Origin: Protostelium mycophagum
Taxonomy: Eukaryota > Evosea > Variosea > Protosteliida > Protosteliaceae
Assembly: GCA_002081555.1 (NCBI GenBank)
Contig: KV921040.1
Span: 1 to 64,000, forward strand
DNA: 64,000 bases
Direction of reading: 5' to 3'
Shown here: piece by piece, positions 48,274 through 60,838 of the stretch
Position numbering within the stretch: the stretch's first letter is position 1
Layout of the letters: every line of letters starts with the position of its first letter
Program-made: the position numbers and the translations under genes
Notes under the pieces: generated by a model
The model's database searches: none
Told to the model about the DNA's origin: nothing
Seen by the model: the letters and a program-made list of their open reading frames with translations, nothing else

Positions 48274-49154
48274 TTAAGGAGGAGTAATGGTGGGTGATGT
48301 CTTCCTGTCCATCTCCTCCAATCTCGTCTTCAAATTAGCATTCTCGGTCATCAAGTCTGAACAGTGTGAGAAGAGGGTCATGCGGGGGATAGTTAGAGGT
48401 TACCTGCGGTCTGTGCAGAGAGTGCGGCATTGTTGGCGGCGACTTGTGCCATTTTGTAGCTCATCTCCAGCACTCTGCCCTCCAGCTCCTCAATGTATGC
48501 CTTCTTTCTTCTCCTGGAGGCTTGTGCAGACTCACGGTTCGAAATGAGCCTGGAATGCATGAATAATAATGTCACCATGTGACGCCGGTTGTGTCGCACC
48601 TTCTCTGAGCCTTTAACATCTTCTCTTCTGAACGGGATAGTGTTCTCTCCGTAGAGAGCTGTGCGAAGAATGCCTCAAAGTCCTTGGAGGACATGGTGAG
48701 TAGCATGCTTCTATCGAGTGTTGCCACCAGGGGCAAGTTGGGGTCCAACTTGGCGACTAAAGCGGCCGGAGAAATGGACTGTACCGGTGATGAGTCGCTG
48801 TTCTCTTCAGAGCCGGAAGACGTGTCCTGGACAATTCTGCTTCTAGACGATCTCTCCTTTGGGGAGAAAGTGAGACTGACACTTATGTCGGCTTGGTCGA
48901 CTGCACAAAATTGTCAGAAAATGGAGAATTGGGAATCACAATTAAGAGGACCGACCAGAGACAGAAGCCTTGGCTTTTCTCGTTCGCTTTCTTTTGTGAC
49001 GCCCCGGCGTCTCTTCATTTTCTAGCTCCGTAGAACTGTTGTCGTCACCAGTGGACATTGGTGAAAATGGTGCTTCTGCTTCAGGAATCTTCCTCTTCAT
49101 CAAGCTCGCATGAGTGAGCATCAAAAGCGAGTCTTCGAACTCTGCGGTCTCCAT
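48274..49154 (-). CDS. bZIP transcription factor
   Basis: The start at 49154 opens a Ser/Thr/Pro-rich N-terminus containing a basic cluster (GRHKRKRTRKAK). The bZIP basic region is ISNRESAQASRRRKKAYIEE, which keeps the DNA-contacting N-x7-R pattern (NRESAQASR). A leucine-zipper-like heptad stretch follows (ELEGRVLEMSYKMAQVAANN) and, after an intron, LMTENANLKTRLEEMD. It ends PTITPP with a stop at 48274. About 240 aa. The basic region is of the CREB/plant-like type; the targets are unknown. Confidence 0.88.
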
Positions 49155-49766
49155 TACTCAGAAAATCTATGGAATTGATGTTGTTGCTGTCACTATTGAT
49201 GCAGAACAGTCTATTGCTGACAGGACCGCGGTCGTCTGGCGGTGATGAGGTTACAAGTGATTAATGATACAGCCGCCGGCCTTTCGCGTTGCTTTCCCGC
49301 TTGCCGATTTGAAAATCCTATAAATCTCGGTAAAATCGCAATTCCATTTCAACATTCTGAATGTCGACTTCATTATACGAGGTTTTTGACCAGTCGACAG
49401 AGATTAGCGCGCCTTGTATCTTGAAGAATCTGCGGTTCTTTACCGTGACTTGTTTGCGGCAATTTCCTCGCTTTCTCAGCCGTTTCCTTCGCGATCCTTA
49501 TGACGTCTAAAGGTCCTACGAACCCGAGATGTGAGAATGGACACCGAAGAAGGAGGCAGGAAGGTAGCCTCTCAAGCGAGGATCTCAAAAATGGTCGCGG
49601 ATTTGTTGTATGTCTTCGGAGAGCGTCGGATTGATGTCTTTCATCATGATATAATCATCGAGAAATCGAGATAGACACAGCGCAACAGTCTGTCGCGAAC
49701 ATGATCGTTTGTAATACATCATTAATCATAGGACATCAACTTCTTTCGGACAGGTGGTATGCTTCT
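49155..49766. other. Intergenic region, nothing assigned
   Basis: These 612 bp lie between the bZIP start and the 3' end of the CAR-like gene. A plus-strand frame of about 45 codons starts at 49538 (MDTEEGGRKVASQARI) but stops quickly and has no recognisable continuation. I see no RNA gene. Confidence 0.35.
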
Positions 49767-52700
49767 TTACTCTTGCCCATCTGCTCTTTGTGCCAGGATA
49801 AACCGTGCAAATCTCTCCATAGCCTCTTCGTCAATTGATGGTACATTTCCGTGTGCCGACGTGGCGAGTTTTTGGCTATCTTCATCCGTCGGAAAACCAT
49901 TTGGAAACATCAACAGCCCAGAAATGATCTACCATGAATTAATGAAACGCCTCAATTAATGATTGAAGATCCGTCATTTGGAAGACAGAAATGCATTTTT
50001 GTGCAAAAGCTCATTAATTCTGAAAATAAAACATTTTTCACATTCTTTCTGGCTGCTGAATTCTCAGTCTCCAGATGCCTGTGTACTGCAGAGTTCCACT
50101 CTTGCAGTTCTACGGAATGAATCTCTCTTTTCGTCGTTGCAGACAGCCATTGTATAATGTCTTTCCACTTGGTCTGTGTGGGGTTGACCAAGTTCTGGTG
50201 ATCTATAAATAGATCTGTCTTCAGTGCTGAGAAAGTCATTTTGATTGCGAATATCCCAAATCAACTTTTTAATTAAAATTTCATGCCAACTGACACGTTT
50301 TTTACAAAAGTGGTGATATCATAATCATCACCTCTTAAAGTAGCTTGAGATATCATTTCTGCCACGTAATTCACGGGGACAAGATTCAAAGAATCCGTTT
50401 CATTGCAATGAGGAAACAAGTACCCCAGCTCAATACATCCCGTGATCAGCCTACTAAACCTATACCCCGTCAAAACACGTCTCCACCAGTACATCACATA
50501 TGACGTCATCACGTCTCATGATGACGTCATAGATCTCATCTCACCAATCGAGAGCGTTGTAGTGGCCAGATCTGGTGTCCCAAGAGATAAACCCGGGGCG
50601 AATAATCGTGCAGTCCATCCCGCTTTCTTTGGCCTGCCAGACTAATCGTTCTGAAACCCTAAACCCGAAGTAAATTTTTTATATTTGAAAATCCTCACCA
50701 TTTACTGAGCGTGTATCCACCCAGTTCTGAAAGTTCACCGAAATTTCTGTCGGGATCATCTGCAGGACTACAATGGCTGTCTAAAACGCTGACGGAGGAG
50801 ATGTGGATCAGTCTCTGTTTGAAATTTAAAAATAAGATATGGCGGGAAAAATAACCTTTCTCCTTCCAGACGAAACCAGCTTCAAGATCCAAATCGTTCC
50901 TTGATCAAAATTAAATATAATTCATAAAGATAGCATCTACAACTCTGGCCGTTTCTTGGAAATTCAATGAAATTTCACCTTGGACATTAGCCAGTCGATG
51001 TGATGCGTAAGAAAGGACGTGATTCACCATCGCACCACAGTGCACCACCACGTCAACTTTCCGCGAAATTTCATCGAAAAGTGGCTGTGACAGGCCTAGA
51101 TAGGGCTGGGAAAGGTCTCCCAATAAGATCTGAGTAAATTTAAATTTTATTTCTGGAATATTTTCGGTGTATTTTTACCTTCACTACAACTGTCGAGGTT
51201 TCTAAAGTGATGACGTCATCAATTGTACACTGTGATTTTTCCAGTAATCCTGATATATTTAGAAATTACTCGTTGTAGATACATCAATCTTACTTATCAA
51301 TGACTTTCTGCACTCGCCCACGTCATCACCTCTCATCAGGCAATAAACTATCACTTTCTCGGAATTTTCTTGGTATTTTCTCCGAAGATTCTGCAGTATA
51401 TGTATGCCCAAAAATCCGGTGACACCTGAAATCAAATTAGTTCAATTGATTTTTTAATGAATTTCACACCTGTTAAAAATATTCCAAATTCACTAAAGTC
51501 TTCCTTTAGGTTCTGATTCGTCACTATGACGTCATCAGGTAGTATCATATCCTGAGATATCATATCCATAGTGTCGTCGGTAGAATTCTTGGATATTTCC
51601 ACGATGTTTTCGAGTGAGATATCATCTCTGTACAACATTTCTATCGGTATGTCGACATTTAATTCCTTCTGTACAGTATTATTTTTACAAATAAATATAT
51701 AAATACATTTTTAAATTCGAATCTTCGATTTCTTTGAAAAAATATATTAAAATAAATGTAAACAAAAATTTATAAAAAGAATATATTAAAATGATCACCT
51801 TTAGAAGTGTCGTCAGTCTGACAGCACTGAGTGAATCACCACCGATATTCAAAAAAGAATTTCCCGCCAAATCTTCCTGACTGACACCTGACACATGTCA
51901 ATATGACACTTTTTGATGCATCATGTCACCTAACACGTCACGGATGACATCAGCAGCTGTTCTGGCCTTTCTCTCTTCTTCTTTTGTAATCATAATAAAA
52001 TTGATTTTTTCCGAATATTTTTTTTCGATGGCGGCTCGATTCAGCTTTTCGAGTTGTAAATACGATTGTAGATAGACAAAATCTCAAAAAATCCGAAGCG
52101 ATTTTTTGTACTGATGCCAAAGCCGTGAGAAACAAAATGAAAGGGCTGAGGATGCCCAACTGTGAGTGTAGATGCAATTGTAGATGTGATTGTAGATACG
52201 TATACCTTATTTGAGACAGTCATCCTTCCATTTTCTACGGAGAAGGGTTCAGAGTCTAAAACGATGACACACGGTATCTTAACGTGTTCAGTCTCGGTAA
52301 TTACGATCGTTCACGTCACCAATTCACCTCGTACATTTTGAGATTTTGAGACCTCCCCTTGTCGTACAATTGCTTTAATACCAGATCTGTGATTTTTTTG
52401 GTTGTCGAAGAATTTTCATTGAAATTTCCATTGAAGTCTGGATCGATTACGTCATGTTGTTTCAAAAATTTGAAATTCGGTATGACAACCGCGACCGGCG
52501 CGTTTTGTTCCGGGAACCTCAGAATTTTCAGCGAAATTCAAGTGAAATTTTCGTGAAATTTCACCTGATCATATCTGCACAAGTGATATTGATCTGGTCT
52601 ATTATGGGACAGGAGGAATAAATATTCTCCAACTTTTCTGGCGCGATGTAGACGCCTTGAGATAATTTGAATAAATTCTGAGACATTTCAATCTCCATTT

Positions 52701-55700
52701 TGAAATGTCGACATATGCGTTCCATACCTTCTTTCTGTCGACAATCTTGATGGTGTCTTTGTCCAATAATGCTACGATATCGCCTGAGATGTCTTGTGAG
52801 ATTATCATGACATCATAACACTACACATGACATCTCAAAACAGCTATTTTCAGAACATGTCGTCACACCTCTTCATTTCACAAGTTGAAAAAATATGACA
52901 CGAAATATGACATCGTAGATTTTGATACGACATACCCGTCCTGAAATAGCCCTCTTCATCGAAATTTCTGATAGTTTCATCCTGGTTGTTATGGTAACCT
53001 GATATCATATTTGGTGTCTTGACGTACAGTTCTCCTCTGGGATGCGGCTGGTCTTCTTTTGTGTATCCCTTCGAATTTGAAAATCGAAATCTCAGTTTTG
53101 GCGGGAACTCACCATCTCGGGAACGTCGACAATTTTGTAGTCTACTTTATGAGAGAAACGGCCTGTGGCCGAGGCAATTGACCCCGCCTCTGTACATCTT
53201 CAACCGATGACGTCATCGTATGACATGATGTCGTGTTGAGATATCGCACCTGTCGTTCCGTAACCCTCTGCCACTTTGTTGCCCCACACTTCCTTCAGAA
53301 AACTCATCAATTCCTGGTATGTGGTCAGTAAATGAGTTTGCATTACAACGTGACATTATTTACTATATATAATANNNNNNNNNNNNNNNNNNNNNNNNNN
53401 NNNNNNNNNNNNNNNNNNNNNNNNNNNNNNNNNNNNNNNNNNNNNNNNNNNNNNNNNNNNNNNNNNNNNNNNNNGTATGTGGTCAGTAAATGAGTTTGCA
53501 TTACAACGTGACATTATTTACTATATATAATATATATAATATATATATTTTGTTACAGGGGAAATATTGACAAAATGTATCCACTCTTTTGGTATATTTA
53601 GATGTATAAAGACACTTTGAAATGTGAACGGTCATAACGAACCCAACAGACAGAAGATATGTTTGTGCTTTTAGGGTTGTGATAGCATGAAACTCTGATG
53701 TGAATGTCGACAACTACAACCTGACCACACATCGCGCCACCCACAGAGACATCTGTCAAACGATTCCCAAGGAGTCCTCTGGCCCATTCCAACGTCTTTT
53801 CGGGTCAGAATGTCTGGTTGTAGATGGTGAAAATCTCACTTTTTCTCTGACTGTTTGAATTTCTTCGGGGGTGAGGGGGGATTTTTTGGACTTGGTCGCT
53901 TCGATCGTGTTTTCCGCGAGTTTTCCAAGAAATTCAGAATGTATCACGTTGTAGAATCTGGGGTTTCATTTCAATATGACGATAAAATAAAACTAGTAGA
54001 TACCTCGGGGTGCTGCTCACTCTGCTAGGGTTCAAAAGCATGATATCTTCATAAATCTGCCAAGACATCATGATCACACCAAAACATCTCATTTTCCCAT
54101 ATCATTCCCGCAAATTCACTCGAATTTTCATCCAATTTTCCTTGAAATTTCAGAAGACCTACCCTTCCAAGGTCACGACATCTCACTCCCACCCTCCCCC
54201 CGCTCATCATACAATCCAAGACATCTTCACGATCTGAGATGTGCGCCATCGGATCTTTCGAGATGATGATGTATGGATCTACTTCCATCTGCATGGAGAA
54301 GGCAGCGCGCCAGACTTGGTTCGTGAAGATAGCTCCTTGGATACGTCACAACATCACGAATGATTTAATTACAACAAGACACCTGCTGCAGAGCCGCAAT
54401 ACAAGTACAACAAAGTCGACTTTTATACATCTTGCAGTACCAAAACAATTCACTGCAAACGCAGTGCAAACATATTATTGGGCAAAGTCGTGATAAACAA
54501 ACCAAATCACGCCAGCCATACGAAAAATTCCAGTACTGGAATATAAACACTGAGGCTCTCGAATACAATAAAAATCTCCCTAAGAATCTCATCTAAAAAT
54601 GACACGGTAGTTACCGAGTTCACAGATTCGAGTTGTAGATGGACGAGTTGTAGATGGCGCCAAATCTCACCTTTCGGTTTTCCGGTGGAACCACTGGTGT
54701 AGATGATCGAGATCAGATCTGTCTCTTTTGACATCTTGTCAAAATCGTCCAGATCCTTTACGCATGACCCCCCCTCGACCACCATGTCGTCAAATGTCCG
54801 TGGAGTGTCGACGTCGACATCGGGTTTTGTACATCTGTTGATATCATGTAATTGACCTGAGAAAGGTGAATCTGTGTAGCTCCATTTTGTTGAATGATTT
54901 ATTTGATGCTAAATATAGAACTGTACCATCTAAGGTGGTGGACACACTGTCAAAATAGACAACTTCCAGCCTATTAACCGTCATTTCTCTCACACGTGTC
55001 ATCTTGTCGACAAGTTCTCGATCTACAATGACCAATTTGATCCCGGAATTATTAATTACGAAGGTGGTATCCACATCATCCATTCTGTCTCTTATTATTT
55101 TATTTTATTTTGTTTTTATTTATTGATTATTATTCATTTACTTTTATTTATTTATTTTATTTATTTATTTTATTTTATTTTATGATCTAAAATTTGGTCT
55201 GAAATCCATTTTTAGTGATTTGTCATGACTTGGAATAAGATCATATCAAAATATAAAATTATTCACCGTAAGTCCATCGGAACTACAACAAGGCCATAAA
55301 TGATACATGCCACGTCACATAGCGACCACAACACACTATTGTGACCGGAGATTCCGACGAAATCTCCCTTTTTCAACCCGTAATGTTTACAGATCCCCGT
55401 CCCAAATTTTCTAGCCAATCTACAACGCTCAAAATCTCTCAAATATTCCACAAAATTACCCCGAAATTTCGCCGTAAGTGTACCATGTGAAATTCGGATA
55501 AAAACTACCGTCTTTACCGAGCAGTCGGTGCCCGAGTGCTGGTCTGTTATGGTAAGTGTCTAGAGCCATAGAGAGTGCGTTTGGCATGGATTTGCTTTTT
55601 CTGATCTGTCGATATGAGATCATACAGCCATCATCATGAGGTCATTACAAGATTAACTGTGGTTTTTATTTTATTGACTGCGACACAGCCGCAGCATGCG

Positions 55701-56265
55701 ATGACAGAAATTATTTTTTAGACGTTGTCTTATGTTGTGAGAGTTTATTGGATAATTGTAAAAATCCACCTTTTTTTGTTTCTCTGATAAGAGGGTCTCC
55801 CTCTTGTACATTAGGTGTTCTGCACCTTGGTCGTAACAATTCTGGCACAAATCGTAATTCCTTCGTTCCGTACAATGCCACACATCTTCACTCTCTATTG
55901 GTTCATCATCAGTGAAATCTCTGTTGTTTTGGCTTCACATACCCGGAATGATTCGCTCGCATTTGTCACAATATATGATTGGAGATACGACTCCCATCTT
56001 TAAGACAAAGTCGGTCACAAATCCGGGATCGATATCGATCGAGCTCAACTTTTCATCAAGTAAATTGATCCTATTCTGAAGTTCAATCAGTATGCATTTT
56101 CGAGACCAACTGACTCACTCGCAGTACCCATTCTTCTCCACCATCGAAATCAATCTTCTTTCTGAGATTTTCCAGAGCTGTTTGGGCCCTGACCTTCTGC
56201 TCGGTCAACATCGCATGTCTGTAGGCATCCGCCGATCTCTGATCTGTCTTGTTCTTATCCAGCAT
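49767..56265 (-). CDS. Carboxylic-acid-reductase-like protein: ZZ finger, adenylation, carrier, thioester reductase
   Basis: CAR-type enzymes activate a carboxylic acid with ATP, load it on a phosphopantetheine carrier and release it as aldehyde with NADPH. The start at 56265 gives a helical leader, then a ZZ-type zinc finger (YCDKCERIIP, VWHCTERRNYDLCQNCY). The adenylation domain has GISGHNSVLWSLCDVACIIY, IIYTSGSTGKPKG, GYHNNQDET, GYFRTGD and KIVDRKK. The carrier site is IGGDSLSAVRL (Ser is the attachment residue). The reductase domain has TGVTGFLGIHIL for NADPH, VVHCGAMVNH, ISSVSV and the YTLSK (YxxxK) catalytic pair. The stop is at 49767. The substrate is not predictable; a fatty or aromatic acid is likely. 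The 100-N gap and the TTTA-rich intron lie within introns. Confidence 0.85.
53375..53474. other. Assembly gap of exactly 100 N, flanked by a 58-bp duplicate
   Basis: The bases 53317-53374 and 53475-53532 are the same 58 nt (from GTATGTGGTCAGTAAATG to TATATATAATA). The gap lies in an intron of the CAR-like gene, next to a TA-rich microsatellite, so the true gap length is probably zero or negative. Confidence 0.95.
53518..53549. repeat. TA-rich simple repeat
   Basis: Alternating TATATA/ATAATA beside the N gap, in an intron of the CAR-like gene. It is the likely cause of the assembly break. Confidence 0.8.
55088..55184. repeat. TTTA/TTTTA low-complexity repeat
   Basis: About 95 bp of imperfect TTTA and TTTTA units inside an intron of the CAR-like gene. 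No other structure is seen. Confidence 0.8.
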
Positions 56266-56532
56266 TGTTGGCTTTGGGTGATATGCAATGGAAATCGGAT
56301 GTATCAAAAGACACTTCAGCGAATTGTTGACATGAGTGTTTTTGCGACATTTTTGGCGCCCTCCCATCAAATTTGAAATTTGAAAATCAATACAAACGAG
56401 AAATAGAGAATCCGCTAAAGCATATTCTGAGCTCGCAAAAAAGTCTTCAAATACTGCATGCAATGTACTTGAGTTGACACCATAAAGAAGATCGAATTAC
56501 ACTATTGTAGATACCATCTTCACGATTTTATT

Positions 56533-57893
56533 TCAGTAAGAAGTTTGATCATCTGTCTTCAGCCCGTTCATGATCTGCTCCGCAGATGAGGTTCCTTTAT
56601 CCGTCAGTTTAAGACATTGTGGCTGCCTGAGGCAGACATTCAAGCTTACAAGCCATCTCGATTTTGAGTGGAAACGAAATCTCCTCGAAATTTCGGGGAT
56701 TTTCATCAGATTCAGAAAAAAATGGTGGCGGACTCACCTATTCTGGTTGCCCCCGCCTCTTTCATCCTCATCACCTGAAATCATGAGTATGATGAGTGAT
56801 GTCTTCCGTCTACAACGCACCTCCTCCAATGTCCTGACACCCCCGGAAGCTTTCACCCCACATCTGCCCTCTACAACGCGGCTGGAAAATTAGTTTGGAT
56901 TTTTTGTTGTACAAATCTCACCTCATCAGAGAGACGTCATGTACTGTTGCTCCTTTTGTGACAAACCCGCCCTCACCTGAAATTTGAATTTTAAATTTGT
57001 TTTATTTTTGAAATTTGAAAATCTGTAACCGCGCCTTTGATTTATTTTCTTGGCGGTATTATGGTTTGAAATGTTTAGAAATTCACCTTTTGTGAAACCA
57101 AATCCTGTTGATGTTTTCACAAAGTCTACACCAAGATCTACAACGATTATTTTCCCGCCAAAAACGAGATTGAAATATTGAATATCTACCTGCACATGTG
57201 CGGCATAATTCAGATTTATCTTCGTCTGAGGTGACATAGTCTGTCTCAAAAATAACTTTTAAAATTTTTGGTGCTAAAATTTCAGTCTTTCTCATTGACA
57301 AAAATAATTTTTAAGATTTAAAAAAAATTTGAAAAAAAGTTGAAAAGAAAATTTACTCTTTACAGGACCTTCGCTTGTTCTGACAATCTACAACTGTCAA
57401 AACAACGCTGAGATTTTTCTGAGACTTTTCACCTTGAGGATGGCGGCGATCTCTTCTCTGACGTAGGTCCAATCATGTTCTAAAACCTTTCCCACGTTGA
57501 CGACCATGTCGATCTCTGTAGCACCCAATTGAATGGCCTCCTCTGTATTTGATCAGAACCTGCCATCTCCTCAACCCGAGAGAACATTACCTGTCTCAAA
57601 ACATTTAGAGCCAATAGTTTGGCCACCAGCTGGAAATCCTATCACAGTACAAACTGATTTTGTGAGATGATCGTAGATTAATCGTAATCATAAAAGAGAT
57701 CGAATAATCAATCACCTGGTACTGTAGTTTCTGAAAGAGCCTGGTATGCGACAGGTACCATCCACGGTTTGACACACAGAGAGGCCACATTGTATTTTTT
57801 CGCGACTCTAATACCTTCCTCCAATTCTTTTACACCAGCAGTGGGATGTAATATAGAATGATCTAACATCTTGGCGAGTGCGGCACGTTCCAT
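56533..57893 (-). CDS. DERA: Deoxyribose-phosphate aldolase (DERA)
   Basis: DERA cleaves 2-deoxyribose-5-phosphate to glyceraldehyde-3-phosphate and acetaldehyde in deoxynucleoside catabolism. The start at 57893 gives MERAALAKMLDHSILHPTAG, then ASLCVKPWMVP, VIGFPAGGQT, GATEIDMVVNVG (the catalytic Asp), VKVIFETDYV, VDFVKTSTGFG (the Schiff-base Lys) and VKASGGVRT (the second Lys). The last exon, joined as RIGTSSAEQIM, completes the phosphate site and ends DDQTSY with a stop at 56533. The protein has the usual length of about 230-240 aa (short type). About eight introns. Confidence 0.93.
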
Positions 57894-58078
57894 TTTGATT
57901 TGTTGAATGTCGTCTGACGTGGTTGACGGGAAAATTGTATCATTTGTGTCATGATTTCATTTTGTCAAGTGAGACGTCTTTGTCTTTTGGGTCTTCTCTG
58001 TCCACCAGCCACTTGGACATTTGTGTATCAAGATTAACAAATAAAAGGTGATCCATCATTGTTTTCATGATTTATTCA

Positions 58079-60670
58079 TCACTTGATGGATGGCTTTTTA
58101 ATGTCGACAGAGTAGGTGTAGTACAGGGGTTTGTCTCCCCTGACTTGGTTGTGTGCGAACTGATTGTAGATCACCACCTGTATCAATACGTCATTCTACA
58201 ATGAAGACATTTGAATTATCCAAGAATATTGTTCAATCTTTAAAGGGACTTGTATGTGTTGTGGCAAAGCCAGCTCAGATGTCAAGTGCTCTATAACAAA
58301 TACAAAAAGACTAAAAATATTCTCCATGCAAATATTATGCAGGAGTAACGGTTTGGACCTTCCAAAAATCACCACAATTCTACGGTAACTACCGCAAATT
58401 TCGAACAGTCCAAATCGGTCAATAATTGTCGTTTTTTAACTCTGACAACACCAGAACAAAACTCACCTCAACCCTTTTGCGGTCCTGTATGTCCATTCTC
58501 CTTGGTGCGATGACAGAGATTAAATTATGGGACACATTTCCCACCACTTCAGCGGGGATTCCATCGAATTCTACGCACATTTCCCGCCAGAATTCGTGGC
58601 CTCTGATCCACACTTCCGTGCCTTCGTGGGGATGTCCGCATTTCGGTATGAGGTCACGCACTTCTGGGCCTGTACAAGGTCATACCGATACAATTGTAGA
58701 TGTGTATGAGGTCATACTGCTTCGTTGTAATTGGAGGGAATTTTCTCGAGAAAAAGTAGACCACAACAAAAATTTTTGTTGGATAAAGTTGATAGAATAT
58801 CGTGGAAATTTCAATATTGATTGTAGATGGGATCACCTTTGGCGGGAAGATTCTTGTTACCCACGAGTTCTATCACGTCAGTGACCAACTTTTCCCAGAA
58901 ACTTCCCGTAAGAGTGAAATAATTCACCACAAAAGCGAGGCGAAATCGACTTTCCTTCTGGGCCTGAGCCAAGCTCAAGACCTATAATATTAACGATCGA
59001 TCTACAACGATATAATTTGTTTTAATGCGGGTCGTGAGGACTTCATCCTTTTCCCGCCAAAAATGGATTTTAAATTTCACCTTGAGGGAAAATTTGGCTT
59101 CTGGGAGCATCTCGTCCAAGTCATATTGCACTGCTACGTCCTTTTGTACAATGAGTTGTAGATTGACATTTGCGCGGGAAAATCAAAGAAATTTCATCGA
59201 AAATTCACCTGTATAAGGTGAGAGGATTCCAATCTCAGAGTCGGAAATCCGTTCTCTTCAATATCACGCCCGTCCTCATCCACTGTAATATGTCATCATC
59301 TCCCGCCAAATTTGAATTTCAAAAAAGGGCGGGAAAACTCACTCAGGAAGACCTTGATTTTGGCGCGAAAAATTCTTTCCGGTTGGTTCTCCACTTCTCT
59401 AACTGTGATTGGATTGGGATTCAAATATCTAAATTTTTCAGTAAATTTCTTCGAAATTTCAACGAATTTCTACATCAATATTCTGAGAATTTTTTGTGAA
59501 ATTTGTCCCTTTAGTTTGCAGAGTTGGGTCAGTCTCCTCACATCACGTAAAAATTCTCGGTAATTAACGTGTTATCTGCAGGAGTCCGACGAAAATCTGC
59601 AGTAGACGTACAAAGAGAATAAGACGAACCTGTTTTCTCGGTCATAACAACGTCTTTGCTTTTGTGTTGGCGGCCTCACAAAACAAAAATGTGTTGCCAG
59701 AGGGATCTGCGATAGAGGCACTGGTATCTCCATCACTGGGGGAAGAGGTACCGAAGGTGCCTGTGAGGGATCAGAACAGATCAAAACATGTGATCATTAC
59801 ATTTCGGGTGAACACGCTGGCAGTACCTGGCTGTGCGAATTTCCTGCGCCGTCTAAAGATGATCAGAGGAGAATTGATCGACAAAAGATAAATGGTGTGA
59901 TGAAGAGTACGCACTTGACTACACGCCCATTTGCTTCTGTTGGTGGCGAGTGGGTGTTGAGAACTGTCGTCTCTGTGGAGGTCACCATAGATGTGACGGT
60001 GGGTGCTGCTGGGCCGAGATCTGGATTATAAAATGAATAGCGATCTGCAGGTGAAGGTGTATTTCGATTGGCATGGAAGTGAATGGACGGCGCGTTCTGC
60101 CATGCTGGGAGGGGATTGAAGAGTCTGGAATCGAAGTATTGAGGAGCAGGCGTAAGTTGAGGTCGAAGTGGCGGTATGTTAAACATTTGAGAAGGTGGCT
60201 AGATTTGGTGAGTGATCTTTCGGTGTGACGTGATGGCGGCAAAATCGTGAACGTTTGACATCGTAATCCGATCCTACCATGAAAGTGTGTTGTGACATGG
60301 AATTCTGCAGAGAAGGGTCCCACACATTGTGTTGTTGTTGATTAATCATTTGTAAAGAATGATTAATCCTTTCATAAGAGTCCATTGATGCATCCATTCC
60401 ATTCGGCCTGTGTTCCTCCGTTCTCATATAGAAGTTGCCTTCATCGTGATACGGTCCGGTGTATCTGAAATTTGACAATTCCTGAGCACCTCCAGACCTT
60501 GGAGAATCCTGGTAGAACTGGCGCTGCTGCCAATTATAAAAGGGGTCCTCCTCTTTAAAATCTTCAGGACGCCTGCTCATCGAGGCGTCCTCCTTCGCTG
60601 TCACCGTTTGGAAGTTTATGTGGTGTTTTGTTTTCTTCGTGAGGGCCTTGTGGTGGGTCGAGAAGGCCAT
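58079..60670 (-). CDS. Transcription-factor-like protein with IPT/TIG domain
   Basis: The N-terminal 250 residues are disordered, Gln/Asn/Pro-rich (starting MAFSTHHK at 60670; a later ATG at 60580 gives MSRRPEDFKEEDPFY). A conserved-looking middle part has CFVRPPTQKQRRCYDREN, then KDVAVQYDLDEMLPEAKFSL and SRFRLAFVVNYFTLTG, which may be a Rel/STAT-like DNA-binding fold. The C-terminus is a good IPT/TIG immunoglobulin-like domain: GTEVWIRGHEFWREMCVEFD, NLISVIAPRR, RVEVVIYNQ and PLYYTYSVD. A TIG domain after a DNA-binding domain occurs in NF-kB, EBF and CSL factors, but none of these matches in full. It could be an amoebozoan-specific factor; the nuclear role is inferred. Confidence 0.55.
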
Positions 60671-60838
60671 AGGGGATTGTCTTTCCGCGAACTTTCGGCA
60701 CTTTTCTCTCCCTCCGTCAGCGGAAAAAAAAATCTCAATCTCAAAGGGTGCTTGGGCCTTCTTTATTATTCATTTACTGCGTCATTAATCTCGATACGGT
60801 GTGTATTCTCCACCGCATGCGATAATAGAGGACGTTCC

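Noticed and set aside
49538-49675. Short plus-strand frame starting MDTEEGG
   Set aside because: About 45 codons, no continuation exon or family; not reported as a gene.
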